Positions 25,885 through 35,025 of a stretch of DNA of 38,426 bases are shown piece after piece. The notes under the pieces were generated by a model. The model saw only the letters and a list, made by a program, of their open reading frames with translations. It was not told the DNA's origin and searched no databases. Both the position numbers and the translations under genes were made by a program. Every line of letters begins with the position of its first letter. Position 1 is the stretch's first letter. The stretch lies in assembly GCA_016198185.1 (NCBI GenBank), contig JACQJD010000079.1, positions 1 through 38,426 on the forward strand, written 5' to 3'. The DNA is from Deltaproteobacteria bacterium (GTDB lineage Bacteria > Bdellovibrionota > JACOXK01 > 2-02-FULL-40-11).

Positions 25885-26021
25885 TGACCTTTTTCACACA
25901 AACCATCGTCTTATTTTTCAACACCCTTCGAAAAAAGAATCCAAAAGAATTACGGGCGCTCTTTTTGGCATTGATGGGTTCTTTGATCCTGATGATTGCT
26001 TTTCATTTCTACATGAACTAA
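25881..26021 (+). CDS. Tiny single-pass membrane protein coupled to the TadE-like gene
   Basis: ATGATGA joins the start of this 46-codon gene to the stop of the preceding pseudopilin gene, so translation is probably coupled. The product has a hydrophobic N-terminus (TFFTQTIVLFF), a basic loop RKKNPKELR and a second hydrophobic stretch LFLALMGSLILMIAFHFYM. It could be a small assembly or anchoring subunit. Support is positional and compositional only; no family is recognised. Confidence 0.5.
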   Translation: MMTFFTQTIVLFFNTLRKKNPKELRALFLALMGSLILMIAFHFYMN

Positions 26022-26029
26022 AAAAAGAT

Positions 26030-26875
26030 ATGAAATTTAGGATACTCTTCTTAGCACTCATTTCTAACTGCATCACCCCTTTTCATTCAGATGCAAAAGA
26101 AAATCTGTCTCCAACCGAACATGTGATCAAAGGCCAAAAACAGTTCTTTGATTTAAATATGGATGCCGCCATCACTCATTTTAAATCTGCCCAAGAGGAA
26201 CAATACGAGCATTTTGATCAATTGGCGGATGGCGAAAATTTAGTTCAAGCACATCTCTATCTTGCCCTATGTTATCATTCGCAACAAAAGCTGGATTTGG
26301 CTAGGGCAGAGATCCGATCGGCCTATGTATTAAACCCCGAAAAAAAGTTAGATGAAAAAAAATTCTCTCCTGCTTTTATGACATTTGTTCAACAAACCAT
26401 TGAAACCTTAAAACCCACCCTCAAATTTTATCCACTCGAAGTCCATTCCAATCCTCCTTTTGCCAAAGTGTGGATCAATGGATTTCCGATGGGGGTGACA
26501 CCGCTTATTTTACAGAGCTGGCCACAAGGACGTCACGTCATCCGATTGGCGTTAGAAGGCTATGCGTCGTGGAGCAAACTCATTTCTGCATCGCAACCCT
26601 CTTCTCAAAAAATAAAAGCCCAATTAAAAGCAGATGACCCATTGCGATGGGTGCTCCAAAAACCCATTTCCCAAAATACCCCTCCTCCGCCAAAAGAATC
26701 ATTGCGCTTTCAAGCGCAAAACCTACCCGAATATCGGGCATCTTCGTCCGGGTGGTTGTGGTGGCCTGTCCTGGCTGCGGCAGCCGGTGGCATTGCCTAT
26801 GGCATTTATCACCATCAACATCGCAAAGAGGCCGAAACGACTCCCAAAACCTCCATCCAAATACAATGGCCGTAA
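26030..26875 (+). CDS. Exported TPR and PEGA-domain protein with C-terminal membrane helix
   Basis: The 281-residue protein has a signal segment (1-22). A TPR-like helical region (about 30-105) includes LYLALCYHSQQKLDLARAEI. A PEGA domain (about 134-185) has EVHSNPPFAKVWINGFPMG and TPLIL followed by HVIRLALEGY. After a Pro-rich linker, a membrane helix (242-260, WLWWPVLAAAAGGIAYGIY) ends in a His/Lys-rich tail. PEGA domains occur in surface-layer and envelope proteins and are thought to bind glycans or partners. It follows the tiny membrane gene by eight bases, so it belongs to the same operon. Confidence 0.78.
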   Translation: MKFRILFLALISNCITPFHSDAKENLSPTEHVIKGQKQFFDLNMDAAITHFKSAQEEQYEHFDQLADGENLVQAHLYLALCYHSQQKLDLARAEIRSAYVLNPEKKLDEKKFSPAFMTFVQQTIETLKPTLKFYPLEVHSNPPFAKVWINGFPMGVTPLILQSWPQGRHVIRLALEGYASWSKLISASQPSSQKIKAQLKADDPLRWVLQKPISQNTPPPPKESLRFQAQNLPEYRASSSGWLWWPVLAAAAGGIAYGIYHHQHRKEAETTPKTSIQIQWP

Positions 26876-26914
26876 GTTGACGGTTTTTTTTATCTCTGAT
26901 AGGAAAAACACTTC

Positions 26915-29716
26915 ATGCAGATGAAACACTTATGGCTCTTCTTCGGAATAACCTTGGCAACCCTGTGCGGATGTTCTCAAAAAGCTTTCCCACCCAAGTT
27001 TACGCAAACCATTCCCCAACCCCTGGCGTCCCAAGAAAGTATTTTGGACTTCAACATTCCTGCCCCTTGCCAAACACTCAAATTTACTGGAACACTGACC
27101 GATGATGAATTTAAAAAACTATTTGCCTGTTTGAACAAAAACGGAACCTTAAACCCCATCATGCCCTTCTTGTTTGACAACGCCGAAGACTCCCCTGTTT
27201 TTGTAGATCTTTACAATAAAACCTTTGGAGAAGACCCTGCCTTAAGACAAGAAGTGTTAAACACCCTCGATATCTTTATTCAAACAGGAGCTCTGCAAGA
27301 TATCTTGCCGGTTTTCTCACTTTTTTTATCTGAATTTGTAAACAGCAAAAACTTTGATACTGTTTTAGAGCCCATTTTAAAAACAATCCTTTCCAATGAC
27401 ATCAGCACCTTTCACAGTATTCAAACAATGGTCGCAAGCCCGCTTTGGCCAACTTTCAGTCGATTTTTGATGGAAAGCTGGCTTTCCGGCTCGCTCCCAA
27501 TGTATTTTGAGGCTTTGGGGTATTTTTTTTCAAACCCAGATGGAATGGAACCTTCCACAGCACAGCTCTTTATTGAAACACTCGAACATCTGATTAAATT
27601 GAAACGACCAGGGACCTCTCCGATCACGCTAGAAGATCTGTATGTCTTAAGTTATCTCAAAACTCCCAGAAATTTTTTGGAAACCCTTCAACATTCTTTT
27701 CAACCCAACGATCTTTCCGAACTTCTGGCAGAACTTTCAGATTTACTGAATCACCAAACGGCTTCTTACCTTTCTCCGGAGCGTCTCGGGCTTCTCAGTG
27801 ATCCCACCTCTTCTTTAGGTGTGGATCAACGGAACGCTTCCAGAAAAATTTTAAAATATCATCCCAAAAACGATCTGACCGCACTCGTCAAATTGATTTC
27901 CAGCTTCCACAGGGGTTTTTCAACCAACGAATCTCTTACGCTTTTAGATTCTATGGATATTTTTGTCATGGGTTCAAAAACCGCCTTCGAAGCACTCCCA
28001 GAGCTAGGTCCCGATACTCCGGCCGCCCATATTATCACCAATTATTCACTCTGGCTCAGCTGTGCACGTATCGAAATGAAAGACCCCGTTTTCCATCGCG
28101 CATCTTTAGAGGACAAAGTGAAACTCTATTCAGCAGGAGATATTCTACACCCAGATGAATCAGATCTTAGAACCTATACCTTTGCCAAACATGTTAAAAG
28201 TTACGTCACACAACAAAAGGCGCAATTCAACCGCGAACTCAATGAGTTTTTAGAGACAGAAGAAAAACCTCAAATCGCCAAGAAAGAGATTCAAATGCAA
28301 TTTGGCCCTATCTTGCCACTCCTTGCCCAAAGCTACGAAGATTCTTTGCGGGAACTCGCCAAACACCACTTTGAAACCATCAACCGTCCGTTGCTCCCCA
28401 CATTAAGTACCGACGAACAGACACTGGTCACCAAAATAGCCGAACACCTTGCCTCTGAAGAACAGACTTCAGAGCCTCTTTCTCTTTTTACGTTGTTCAA
28501 AGCCTTAGAAGAAGTCGATAGCCTCGCCTTGTTTTTTCAAAAATCATTGGCCCTGCTGGACAATGACTATTTATTTACGACCTTTGAAAATGCCCTCTAT
28601 AAAATAACAACCGACTTTTTAACGTACAACCAACCCGTGGACCACTTCTTAAGAAGCATTGAAAACGTCGATGCAGAATCAACTTTTCTAAATTATGCCT
28701 TAACCTCCACCCTCTATGGCATGAACAACAAAATTCCAGAAAAGGATCAAATTGTATTAATCTCCGCATTGGAAAATTATCAGTCCTTAGAACGGTTGCT
28801 CACCCAAAGAAATCTTTTAAAAAAAGTAAAAAAATTCATTCTGCCTTTTGTGAAAGTCATTCCAGCTGGCCAAGAACGCCGCGTTTTATCGCTCGTGTCG
28901 TGGCTTCATTCCGGGAAATTTCTATATGACGACACTTCTTTCTGCCTTCGTTCAGATCATCCTCTGACGGAGACGTCTGATCCATCCACGCAAATGGGTG
29001 AATGCTTTGAACCCATCGATCAAATTTCAACACTCTTATCGAGGATGGAAACCTCCCATTTTTTACAACCGTCTTTAGATCTCGTCTATGCGTGGGGTGA
29101 CACCGCTGAAACCTTAAATCACGTAATGACCTTTTTGCTTCAATCTGAGTCAAAACAAAAATTGATGAAAACCTTGTCACGTTTATCGTCCCTTCCCCCT
29201 CACCTTAAAACCAATCTTGGCAAAGGCATCCATACCAGCGTTTCAGAAAAAGATTATGAAAGCATCGCCCCCCTGCTTCTAACGTTGTCAGAGGGAGATC
29301 GAATGGCCATAAGCTCTCAGTTTCCCACTTTGATCGCAGCCCCTCAAGAACGTCTCATCACCCCTATTCTATTAGATACAAAAAATTTAATTCTTACGAA
29401 TAAAAAGCCATGTATTGAGCTTCTGGCGCACTTGCCTCCTGTGTTGACCCATGAACACCTAGACGACATCAGCCGTTTTTTGAAAAAATATACGACTCAT
29501 TTCCCTGAAAAAAGAATCTTGACCCAAGTGCTTCAGTCGGGTCAAATAGAAGCCCTATTGAGAATAACGCACCATATGATTGAACAGAAAAAATTTCAAA
29601 ATATGATGAAGTTTGTTTCAAGACTGATCGACCAAAAACAGGCTCAAAGATCTGAGTTAGAAATAACGCTAACCTTATTGATTAAACTTCTTAAACTCCA
29701 AGGAGGAAAGAAATGA
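26915..29716 (+). CDS. Large all-helical lipoprotein, function unknown
   Basis: The 933-residue product starts with a lipoprotein signal ending LCGC (Cys at 20, or Cys18). Almost the whole chain is predicted helical by eye, with repeated short segments such as LLSRMETSHFLQPSLDLVYA and ALTSTLYGMNNKIPEKDQ, compatible with an alpha-solenoid. Only few cysteines and no catalytic motif are visible. AGGA lies ten bases before the ATG at 26915; the ATG two codons later is an alternative. Its stop overlaps the next gene's start as ATGA, tight coupling that implies the two products work together. Confidence 0.72.
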   Translation: MQMKHLWLFFGITLATLCGCSQKAFPPKFTQTIPQPLASQESILDFNIPAPCQTLKFTGTLTDDEFKKLFACLNKNGTLNPIMPFLFDNAEDSPVFVDLYNKTFGEDPALRQEVLNTLDIFIQTGALQDILPVFSLFLSEFVNSKNFDTVLEPILKTILSNDISTFHSIQTMVASPLWPTFSRFLMESWLSGSLPMYFEALGYFFSNPDGMEPSTAQLFIETLEHLIKLKRPGTSPITLEDLYVLSYLKTPRNFLETLQHSFQPNDLSELLAELSDLLNHQTASYLSPERLGLLSDPTSSLGVDQRNASRKILKYHPKNDLTALVKLISSFHRGFSTNESLTLLDSMDIFVMGSKTAFEALPELGPDTPAAHIITNYSLWLSCARIEMKDPVFHRASLEDKVKLYSAGDILHPDESDLRTYTFAKHVKSYVTQQKAQFNRELNEFLETEEKPQIAKKEIQMQFGPILPLLAQSYEDSLRELAKHHFETINRPLLPTLSTDEQTLVTKIAEHLASEEQTSEPLSLFTLFKALEEVDSLALFFQKSLALLDNDYLFTTFENALYKITTDFLTYNQPVDHFLRSIENVDAESTFLNYALTSTLYGMNNKIPEKDQIVLISALENYQSLERLLTQRNLLKKVKKFILPFVKVIPAGQERRVLSLVSWLHSGKFLYDDTSFCLRSDHPLTETSDPSTQMGECFEPIDQISTLLSRMETSHFLQPSLDLVYAWGDTAETLNHVMTFLLQSESKQKLMKTLSRLSSLPPHLKTNLGKGIHTSVSEKDYESIAPLLLTLSEGDRMAISSQFPTLIAAPQERLITPILLDTKNLILTNKKPCIELLAHLPPVLTHEHLDDISRFLKKYTTHFPEKRILTQVLQSGQIEALLRITHHMIEQKKFQNMMKFVSRLIDQKQAQRSELEITLTLLIKLLKLQGGKK

Positions 29717-30969
29717 TTTTAAAATATACCTTTTTAGCAATGATAGCGTCCTTGCTATCGCTCCCTGCGATTGCAGGAAGCATCGATACCCTCCCCACCT
29801 CTGCCAACAAGACCAAACTTTACTTAGATACTTATTTCCATCCAGAACGATTGCGTTCTGAACTCTATCAAAAAGACAAGGTGGATGCCGGGAACTTCTA
29901 TGGCGGCCCCGTCTCGCGAAAGGATCTCGAATCTGGGAAAGCAGCTGTTTTTAGATATGGTACAGGACGTTTTCCATCTGCTATTTTGGCCACCAGTCGA
30001 ATAGAAAAATTTCAATATGACTATTTATTCGACTCTGGCATTGATCCCACCGAACCAGACGAAGCATTAGATGAAGAAACGCTTCGAGAAAAACAAGAGC
30101 TCCTGTTAGCAATCCGAAAAAAAGTAGGCTATACGTTTGCCGAACAACAAAAGCAATTTGAAGAAGAACGCGCCGCTCAAGAAAAAAAAACAAACCGCAC
30201 CTTAACGGATCCTGAAATTGAAAAATTAAAAATATCCATTGCAAAGCGCTTTCCTACCTTTGATGATCCTCAATCCGATGAAACGGAAGGCTTGGCCATC
30301 ATTAACAACACCCATTTGGACACGGTCTATAGCATCATTCGTGACCGCGATGCCTACAAGAAAGTTCTTTCAGAATATTTTTTATACTCTTATGTTCTCA
30401 AAGACAAAGACTTCACAGCACAGGATCGTGATCTTTTAAATCCAAATCGAGATGAAGACAGTCTGTTACCCTCTGAACGTGGGCTTGGATTGCCTTCGGA
30501 ACACAATCAAATTTTATTTTCTCAATTTAAGATCACTTCTTATTATTTAGATTATCCTTGTTTTAATGAGGCCACCCAACAAGATGTGCCCATCACCCTT
30601 CACACAAAAGAAGGAGATAAAAAAACAAATCTCAAGCGCATCATTGCGGCTTGGCGGATCGACCCACGACTGAAAGAAGATGGTCGATTTGTTCCAACGA
30701 TTGACCCTCAAACCAAAAAAATTGTGGGGGGCAATGGAAAATTTGGACCTAAAAATATTCATGTGGTGGATGGTTATATTCTTTTAGAACCTTATATTGT
30801 AAAGGACGCTCAAGGCTTCGAAAGCATTTCAGAGACACAAGTGTTAGCCCTCTATCATGCATACATGCGAATTGATGATGAATACGGTGACTTAACGGGC
30901 CTACCCCAAGAAGAGCGTGAACAAGCAGGGCGAAGATTTATGAGCGCCATGATGAATATTCTTCGCTAA
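29713..30969 (+). CDS. Exported protein, SRPBCC/START-like paralogue A
   Basis: The 418-residue product has a signal peptide (cut near AIA|GS at about 22). A charged helical insert (about 120-180, EEERAAQEKK) is followed by a region resembling the next gene's product. Both share the order: LDTVYSIIRDRDAYKKVL in this protein against EEVYAISCDLNRFHDF in the other, then AWRIDPR against AWEIDPQ, NGKFG against NNGQF, and LLEPYI...LALYHAYMRID against IEPYL...LVLYHIYIKVD. That pattern fits a lipid-binding SRPBCC/START-like fold, but the assignment is by eye. Coupling by ATGA to the helical lipoprotein gene and by TAATG to its paralogue supports one complex. Confidence 0.62.
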   Translation: MILKYTFLAMIASLLSLPAIAGSIDTLPTSANKTKLYLDTYFHPERLRSELYQKDKVDAGNFYGGPVSRKDLESGKAAVFRYGTGRFPSAILATSRIEKFQYDYLFDSGIDPTEPDEALDEETLREKQELLLAIRKKVGYTFAEQQKQFEEERAAQEKKTNRTLTDPEIEKLKISIAKRFPTFDDPQSDETEGLAIINNTHLDTVYSIIRDRDAYKKVLSEYFLYSYVLKDKDFTAQDRDLLNPNRDEDSLLPSERGLGLPSEHNQILFSQFKITSYYLDYPCFNEATQQDVPITLHTKEGDKKTNLKRIIAAWRIDPRLKEDGRFVPTIDPQTKKIVGGNGKFGPKNIHVVDGYILLEPYIVKDAQGFESISETQVLALYHAYMRIDDEYGDLTGLPQEEREQAGRRFMSAMMNILR

Positions 30970-31970
30970 TGCCATTGCCCATGCACCACCGATCCCCCAT
31001 GACGCAACACATGAAATTTACCCATGTTTTTTTACATACGTGCGTCCTCATTTTTTCAACGTGGGCACGCTGGACATTTGCGGCAACCAATATCGTCCAC
31101 ACCAGAAACATGCTTTTTATGCATCGTCCCACCATTATTGAAGAACAGTTATACGCCAAAGGTTTTATTAAAACCTCTCAACAAAAATTTTCCAGGCAAG
31201 ATTTATATTTAGGACGAGTTCCCATTGAGCTATTTGATTTTCCGCGCATGGCCCCTCAAGAAATATTACGTCGTGCTCAAGAAGAAATGGAATCGCTGGA
31301 AGAAAATTCTCTCACAGAAGAAGAAAATCATCACATCAAAGAAACCATTCTCAACTCCTATGCAGACCCCATCGATTCGCAAGTCATTGAAGGCATTGCC
31401 TTAACATGGGTAGATGCACCCGCAGAAGAGGTCTATGCAATCTCTTGTGATTTAAATCGCTTTCATGATTTCGCACCGCATGTTTTTCTAAAAAGCGTCC
31501 AGTTGACTGCCGCTGCATTGTCTTCAAGAAAAATTTTTAAACCCAAGGAGGTTGAGTTTCAATTTTCTCATTTGAAATTCCCCGGCATTGATTTTAAACA
31601 CACCTTGCGTTATGAAAAATCGACCGAGAAAATTTATCGAACCCTGGGAAACGTGACACAAGAAATTCCCCAATATATTGTGGCATGGGAAATAGATCCT
31701 CAATTCAATCACGATTCTGATTATCCCAATAAAAATGTTTTCTTAAACAATGGCCAATTTTATATTGAACCTTATCTGCGTGAAGATGGAAGCATCGATC
31801 CCAAAAGCTGTTTGGTGCTTTACCACATTTATATTAAGGTAGATACGGTTAGCTTTGGGTTTGAGACGATTGAAAAATTTATTCGGGACAGCGTTTCAAA
31901 TCGTGTTTTAAGAGATCTGGCCCATGCCCTTCATGAAAAGGCAAAAACATTAAAATCGGAAACGAAGTAA
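30969..31970 (+). CDS. Exported protein, SRPBCC/START-like paralogue B
   Basis: The 333-residue product begins at an ATG overlapping the previous stop (TAATG). The hydrophobic signal segment starts only at residue 15 (MKFTHVFLHTCVLIF), so the ATG at 31011 may be the true start. Residues about 140-325 look like an SRPBCC/START domain: IEGIALTWVDAPAEEVYAIS at the front, then AWEIDPQF, NNGQFYIEPYL, LVLYHIYIKVD and a C-terminal amphipathic helix LRDLAHALHEKAKTL. Such folds bind lipids or hydrophobic ligands. The N-terminal 130 residues are helical and unrecognised. Confidence 0.62.
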   Translation: MPLPMHHRSPMTQHMKFTHVFLHTCVLIFSTWARWTFAATNIVHTRNMLFMHRPTIIEEQLYAKGFIKTSQQKFSRQDLYLGRVPIELFDFPRMAPQEILRRAQEEMESLEENSLTEEENHHIKETILNSYADPIDSQVIEGIALTWVDAPAEEVYAISCDLNRFHDFAPHVFLKSVQLTAAALSSRKIFKPKEVEFQFSHLKFPGIDFKHTLRYEKSTEKIYRTLGNVTQEIPQYIVAWEIDPQFNHDSDYPNKNVFLNNGQFYIEPYLREDGSIDPKSCLVLYHIYIKVDTVSFGFETIEKFIRDSVSNRVLRDLAHALHEKAKTLKSETK

Positions 31971-32003
31971 CGGGGCTCTCTCTATAGCCCCAGAGGAAAA
32001 AAA

Positions 32004-32387
32004 ATGTCCTGGAATAACATAAGAATCATGGGTGGTTTGGTCGTTGTCAGTTTGGTGATTGCTTTGTACCTTCGGCACACGCCCAATTTAAAACAAACCC
32101 AACCTATGCCCACCCTTTCCACCCCATCTGCCAAAAACCAAGGTAACGCCCCTTATGTTGAAGGAGAAGTGCTTGTAAAATTTAAACCCAATACCTCTGG
32201 CCGCATTATTTTAAAATGGAAAGAAATACTCAAGGTAACCCAAGAAACCTATTTAGAAAGCATTCAAGTCTATCAATGGAAAGGAAATTTTAAAACACAA
32301 GAAGCGATTCATCTTTTGACACAATCCAAAGAGGTCGTCTATGCAGAACCTAATTATACCGTCTCAATCCAAAAGCCTTCAAAATAG
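32004..32387 (+). CDS. Membrane-anchored stand-alone subtilase-propeptide-like protein
   Basis: The 127-residue protein has one N-terminal membrane helix (about 9-23), a Pro/Thr linker and a domain with the S8-peptidase N-terminal propeptide pattern: GEVLVKFKPNTSG (54-66), a middle strand LESIQVYQW, EAIHLLTQSKEVVYAEPNY (100-118). In subtilases this domain folds and inhibits the protease; VxYAEPNY is its usual end. No protease domain follows and the frame stops after KPSK. It may be an anchored protease inhibitor, a chaperone for a protease encoded elsewhere, or a remnant. AGAGGA precedes the ATG. Confidence 0.65.
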   Translation: MSWNNIRIMGGLVVVSLVIALYLRHTPNLKQTQPMPTLSTPSAKNQGNAPYVEGEVLVKFKPNTSGRIILKWKEILKVTQETYLESIQVYQWKGNFKTQEAIHLLTQSKEVVYAEPNYTVSIQKPSK

Positions 32388-32406
32388 ACTAGCAGGCTGT
32401 TAGGCA

Positions 32407-35016
32407 TTATTGCTCTTTGCGTATGTCGCGCCAGAGAGATTTAAAATCGAAATTGTATTCAATGTCGTTAAACTTTTCGTCTCCCCATAAATAATGAATG
32501 AGCGTCACGGGCATACTGCCTCCCCGAGCAATGGCAATTTTTTTTGGATGAGGGATCAAGGAACCGTAATACACTTGCAATGAATTCTTTTCTTCAAATA
32601 ACTCGCCAGCATGCCTTCCCGGTACATGGGTGTTAAACCCTTTTCCCCGAGCTGGAAATAAATTCAATGTTCCTGCCAAATCACTGTCATAGAGATGCGA
32701 AATTTCATGAATGGCATCCAGCCGATCCAACTTCGCTGTTGCTTGTAACCATTCTTCATCAGAATGCCACTGCCCCAATTCAACCCATGTTGTCACCAGA
32801 GAACTCTGGTTCATCATCCCCAAGGGGTCTCCTTCAACCTTCCCCGTAATCGAGTCCGAAACCAACGCATATTGATAGAGATACTTTTCAAATTTAGCTT
32901 CTTTAAATTCGCGCGAACCACGAAAGTCTGGATCTTTTTGAAGTCGTTCCCAAATTTTCGGAGAAAATTTACGTAAAATCCGCCCTTCTCCTTTCGGCGC
33001 AATGATCCTCACACAGCTATCCACCGATGGATCGTTTTCCGGTAAAGATTCACGCACTAAAAAATAATCCAGGGTGTCTTTTAATTTTGTTTTGATTTCA
33101 TAAACCCAATCCACTCTGTCACCAGAAAATAAGGGGTAAGAGCGAACATCCATCAATGTAGGATGAGATGCCCATCGTTCCAAATGAGAAACGGTCAAAG
33201 GATCGGTCGGCTCCTCGGGAGACTTGTATGCATCGAGGTGAAAAAGATCCATGACAAAGGACCCACCGGCCGTACTCCCATAGACCACATCATATCCCAC
33301 AATGGAAGATTTGGAACGATCCAATTTTGGGGGTCCACCTTCATCAGACGAAATTTTTTTCCAAAATTTTGTTTTGGGATGAATGACACTGGCGCCCACA
33401 TCTGCCACACCGGCATCTAAATCCACTTGGATTTGACCATGATCTGAAACCAATCCAAAAAGGGTCTGATCATAAACACCGGCTTCCACATAATATCGAA
33501 AGAGCTGTCCCACATCTTCATCAAATTTAACAAGATACTGATTTACCACTTTTTCATGATACGGCCCCAATTCGTGGGTTTTATGATCCACCCAAGGACA
33601 ATACCATAATAAAAAATCTGGCAATCCTTCATCTTCCGTCTCCAAAATTTCAGTGGCAAGCGTCTTATAATGTTGTTCGGTCCAAAAGATCTGGTTCACC
33701 CAACGCTGAGATTCTCGATGGATATAAGAAACCACTTCCATCCGTTTACGATTTAAATTTCTTTCCTTGGCTGAACGCCGAGAGAGATCCATGAAGCCAA
33801 TGGTTTCCGCCAAATCTGGGTAAAATTGAAACAGTACCTCCCCTGTAAAATAACTAAATCGCTCATCGGCACCGGTATCAAAATGCCCCATAAAAGACAG
33901 CGTCTGAAAAGAATCCAAATACTCAAAAATACTTTTGGCGCCTCCTTTTTTTGCCAAGTCTCGAAGGCATATGCCATCTCGCCCCCAAAAATACATCCAC
34001 TCTTGATTTCGACGATTGACATACGTAAAGTTTGGAATTTCTGTCGAAGCCTGTTCGCCCTTGACGGATGTTTCTGAAACGCCAACCCCCGTTTCTAAAA
34101 TAGCAATGTTTCGCGTCGAAATCGTGGGTGTGCTAGAAACGGAGCGATCCACCCAAGCCCCCCCACGATACATTTCAGCAATCGATGGATATCGAGCTTT
34201 GCCAGCCTTGAGCAAATCCACCATGTATTGCCCTCCAACGCCATCCACCAACATCATGACGGCTCGCCTCTTTGTCATCGACTGTTCGAAGTACATCGCC
34301 ACATCCTGCCACGTAGCCTTTGCAAACCATTGAAGTTTGGCTTGTCGCAACGCTTGCCGACGCTGAAAATCGACAAAATAATCCATCCCTAAGGTTTTTA
34401 CCAATTGGCCAATAAAATGGTACAAGTCAGAGGCCGCCTCTGGGTCTTTGAGCATAGGGTCCAGTTTAGAAATCACAAAGGGAGGTAAATTGGGGTTTTT
34501 GGAAAGAATTAAAATCTGTTTATGAATTTCAGAAGCCGCAGCCTCTTCCCCATTTTTGAATAAAAAAAGTTTTCCAAAAATGAGTAAAATGGTTCTTAAA
34601 TACTCTCGATGTGTCGGATTTTTAATCCACTCTTTCAAATCCCCTTCCGAAGATTGAGATCCCTTGAGAACTTTTTTGAGGACACCAAAACGGTCCATCA
34701 TAGACAGTAAAAAAGGAAAATAGCTTTCATCAAACGCAGAACTTGTAATGACTTGCCGATATTTGGATTCTAATTCCGGATCCTCCAATTGCATGGATTC
34801 TAAAAAATCCAAAAGTCTTTGCTCAACAATATATTCCCGAATCGATTGGTACAAAGGCTGAACTGCACCAGATTTAACCTTGTCATACATCTCAACAAAG
34901 ACATCGGCAAGCCCTGCATGGGCGCTGACCGACCCAAACACCAATACCATTGCCAGCAGGCTGTTGAAGATAGACTTTGTCAACACCTTGCTAGCACCAC
35001 ACATTTTCTTTTGCAT
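32407..35016 (-). CDS. Exported alkaline-phosphatase-superfamily enzyme
   Basis: The 869-residue protein has a signal peptide (cut after AHA at 34), a helical N-terminal region to about 245 and an alkaline-phosphatase/type I phosphodiesterase core. Metal-site motifs are LVDGVGG (Asp258), the nucleophile segment STPTISTRN (295-303), WVDHKTHELGP, SDHGQ and HVPGRHAGE. Alignment by eye to the nucleotide pyrophosphatase motif PTKTFPN puts Ser300 where those enzymes have threonine. It probably hydrolyses a phosphate ester or diester in the periplasm; the substrate is unknown. AGGAGG lies five bases before the ATG. It follows the mutase small-subunit gene by nine bases. Confidence 0.8.
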   Translation of the reverse strand: MQKKMCGASKVLTKSIFNSLLAMVLVFGSVSAHAGLADVFVEMYDKVKSGAVQPLYQSIREYIVEQRLLDFLESMQLEDPELESKYRQVITSSAFDESYFPFLLSMMDRFGVLKKVLKGSQSSEGDLKEWIKNPTHREYLRTILLIFGKLFLFKNGEEAAASEIHKQILILSKNPNLPPFVISKLDPMLKDPEAASDLYHFIGQLVKTLGMDYFVDFQRRQALRQAKLQWFAKATWQDVAMYFEQSMTKRRAVMMLVDGVGGQYMVDLLKAGKARYPSIAEMYRGGAWVDRSVSSTPTISTRNIAILETGVGVSETSVKGEQASTEIPNFTYVNRRNQEWMYFWGRDGICLRDLAKKGGAKSIFEYLDSFQTLSFMGHFDTGADERFSYFTGEVLFQFYPDLAETIGFMDLSRRSAKERNLNRKRMEVVSYIHRESQRWVNQIFWTEQHYKTLATEILETEDEGLPDFLLWYCPWVDHKTHELGPYHEKVVNQYLVKFDEDVGQLFRYYVEAGVYDQTLFGLVSDHGQIQVDLDAGVADVGASVIHPKTKFWKKISSDEGGPPKLDRSKSSIVGYDVVYGSTAGGSFVMDLFHLDAYKSPEEPTDPLTVSHLERWASHPTLMDVRSYPLFSGDRVDWVYEIKTKLKDTLDYFLVRESLPENDPSVDSCVRIIAPKGEGRILRKFSPKIWERLQKDPDFRGSREFKEAKFEKYLYQYALVSDSITGKVEGDPLGMMNQSSLVTTWVELGQWHSDEEWLQATAKLDRLDAIHEISHLYDSDLAGTLNLFPARGKGFNTHVPGRHAGELFEEKNSLQVYYGSLIPHPKKIAIARGGSMPVTLIHYLWGDEKFNDIEYNFDFKSLWRDIRKEQ

Positions 35017-35025
35017 ACAGACCTC

